A stretch of 64,000 bases of DNA from Xiphias gladius (lineage: Eukaryota; Chordata; Actinopteri; Istiophoriformes; Xiphiidae). Below the pieces are notes generated by a model. It worked only from the letters and a program-made list of their open reading frames with translations, had not been told where the DNA came from and did not search any database. A program made the position numbers and the translations under genes. The stretch lies in NCBI RefSeq assembly GCF_016859285.1, contig NC_053402.1, positions 8,663,031-8,727,030 of the forward strand, written 5' to 3'. Every line of letters starts with the position of its first letter. The stretch's first letter is position 1. Below are positions 62,722 to 64,000 of this stretch, one piece after another.

Positions 62722-64000
62722 CTAGGGGAAAAGAGAAAGAGATTTAGACTAGAAAATACACCTGAAGACACAATAGTAGAGTTTATTATATAAGTATACT
62801 ACAGCAATTTAGTATTGTTATTCCATAACACTGGGGTACTCACTCAAGGCAGATTTTTCAAAAAGCATTGTCAAAATTGAAGCAGCAAGGACTGATATCC
62901 TAATCTTCATTCTCTATCATGGGTCAAGCTTTAAAATTGTGTCGAATGGAACAAATAACATCTTTTCCTTATCCCCTCCCTGTCTGGTAAATGGCCACAT
63001 CTTTCAAATGACACACTTACCTTTTGTAACACAGGCTTTCTGTTAAAAATTAGTAGTCTACAAGCCCAAGCTGAATTAACCCTAATGACATCATCAGAGT
63101 TATTTTCTCAGACCGTACACCCTCATCCAGAGCCATGGATGACATTATGTAAGTGTTTTCGCAAGCTGAGTAGTACTAGTCAAGAGTAGTGATGATAAGG
63201 ATTTTTTTATTACAATTTAAAAGATCCAATTTTTAATGTGTAGGATAAGTTTGTTGAATTATCAGGCATATCTATGTAGTAGACAAGAATGAACATATAG
63301 ATAATAAAATTGGCCCAAGCATTGAGCCCTGGGGTACTCCACCTGGGACAGGGGAGACATGGTTTCCATTAGAAACAAAAAAATCTTCCTGGCGTCCCAG
63401 ATATCCCAACCCACCAACAAACAACAGCATAAGTTTGGCAAGTGCCCCAAAATGCCGTATGACTGCAATTGCTTCATAACATCAATTACGTGCTTATTAT
63501 TGTAACTATGAACATGAGCCTTTCAACCTAAAGTGTGACGTTTCCCTAACCTTAACAAATTACTTTATTTAACCTAAAAACATGATCTTTTACCTAAACT
63601 TAACCAAACCTTGACCATAGCATTGTCACATCATAAATCAATCTATAAAAGATAGATAAAGATCTATTTTTCAGCAGTGATTGGTAACAGTTTTGGAAGG
63701 CACATTGTTGTTCTGCTGATAAGGGTGTCGGATCTGAAAACACTTCCATGTGTTATTCTAGAGGGCCTGGATAAACAAATATTTTGTCGTTTCATTTGGA
63801 AGGCTTGTGGTTGCCCTTATGATGGCAAAGTTTTGCAGTGACAAGCCTATGAAAGGGCTGCTCATCATCTAACTGTAGTGCTTTTAACAATTACATCAGA
63901 CCCCTTGTTCAGTAGCAAAAGTTAAGATATAGCTTTTGCACAAGGTCGTTAATTAGTTATGGTCAGTGGTGCGGATACTTGTTGTACCTGAATATTGATT
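62722..64000. other. il2rb intron
   Basis: No further il2rb exon was recognised in this stretch. It contains a small non-LTR reverse-transcriptase relic at 63270-63400. Confidence 0.5.
63270..63400 (-). mobile_element. LINE reverse-transcriptase relic
   Basis: On the minus strand one frame reads PVPGGVPQGSMLGPILLSI, the conserved reverse-transcriptase motif of non-LTR retrotransposons (compare GVPQGSVLGP). The surrounding frame is broken within about 40 residues. Only this fragment survives, and the clade was not determined. Confidence 0.65.

Overview
The window is vertebrate nuclear DNA, most likely from a teleost fish and probably a percomorph. Genes are split into many short exons with GT-AG introns. 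The proteins read as clear vertebrate orthologues, there are very many (CA)n microsatellites, and the intergenic DNA carries Tc1-like transposons and short dispersed elements typical of fish. Exon structures were built by hand from splice signals, reading phase and remembered human proteins. No alignment was run, so names rest on recognised protein text.

Layout, left to right. The last four coding exons of mmd2 (PAQR family) lie on + at 1723-3410. ap5z1 (adaptor complex AP-5 zeta subunit) lies on - at 5840-13834, convergent with mmd2, in 17 exons of which exon 7 has an apparent frame break. card11 (CARMA1 scaffold of antigen-receptor NF-kB signalling) lies on + at 21093-34286, in 24 coding exons giving 1168 residues with every junction in phase; a candidate non-coding first exon ends near 15484. 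A transposon-rich gap of about 8 kb holds two dead Tc1-like elements. chst12 (Golgi chondroitin 4-O-sulfotransferase) lies on + at 42573-46145 in four coding exons giving 415 residues. After 6 kb of repeat-bearing intergenic DNA comes a C1q/TNF-related gene (c1qtnf6/8 type) on - at 52459-54069. The last coding exon of il2rb (IL-2/IL-15 receptor beta chain) lies on - at 61960-62721, and the rest of that gene is beyond the right edge.

mmd2, ap5z1, card11 and chst12 correspond to human 7p22, while c1qtnf6 next to il2rb corresponds to human 22q12. The window therefore spans a junction of two conserved blocks. card11 and il2rb both serve lymphocyte activation, but nothing here shows co-regulation, and the genes are ordinary independent loci.

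I found no self-contained new molecular system. The observations most worth checking are: card11 exon 7, which is in frame for skipping and sits between a (TG)n and a (CA)n tract that could pair across it; three near-identical four-codon upstream ORFs before the chst12 start; the ap5z1 frame break; an intron-split chst12; and a perfect 25-bp hairpin in card11 upstream DNA.
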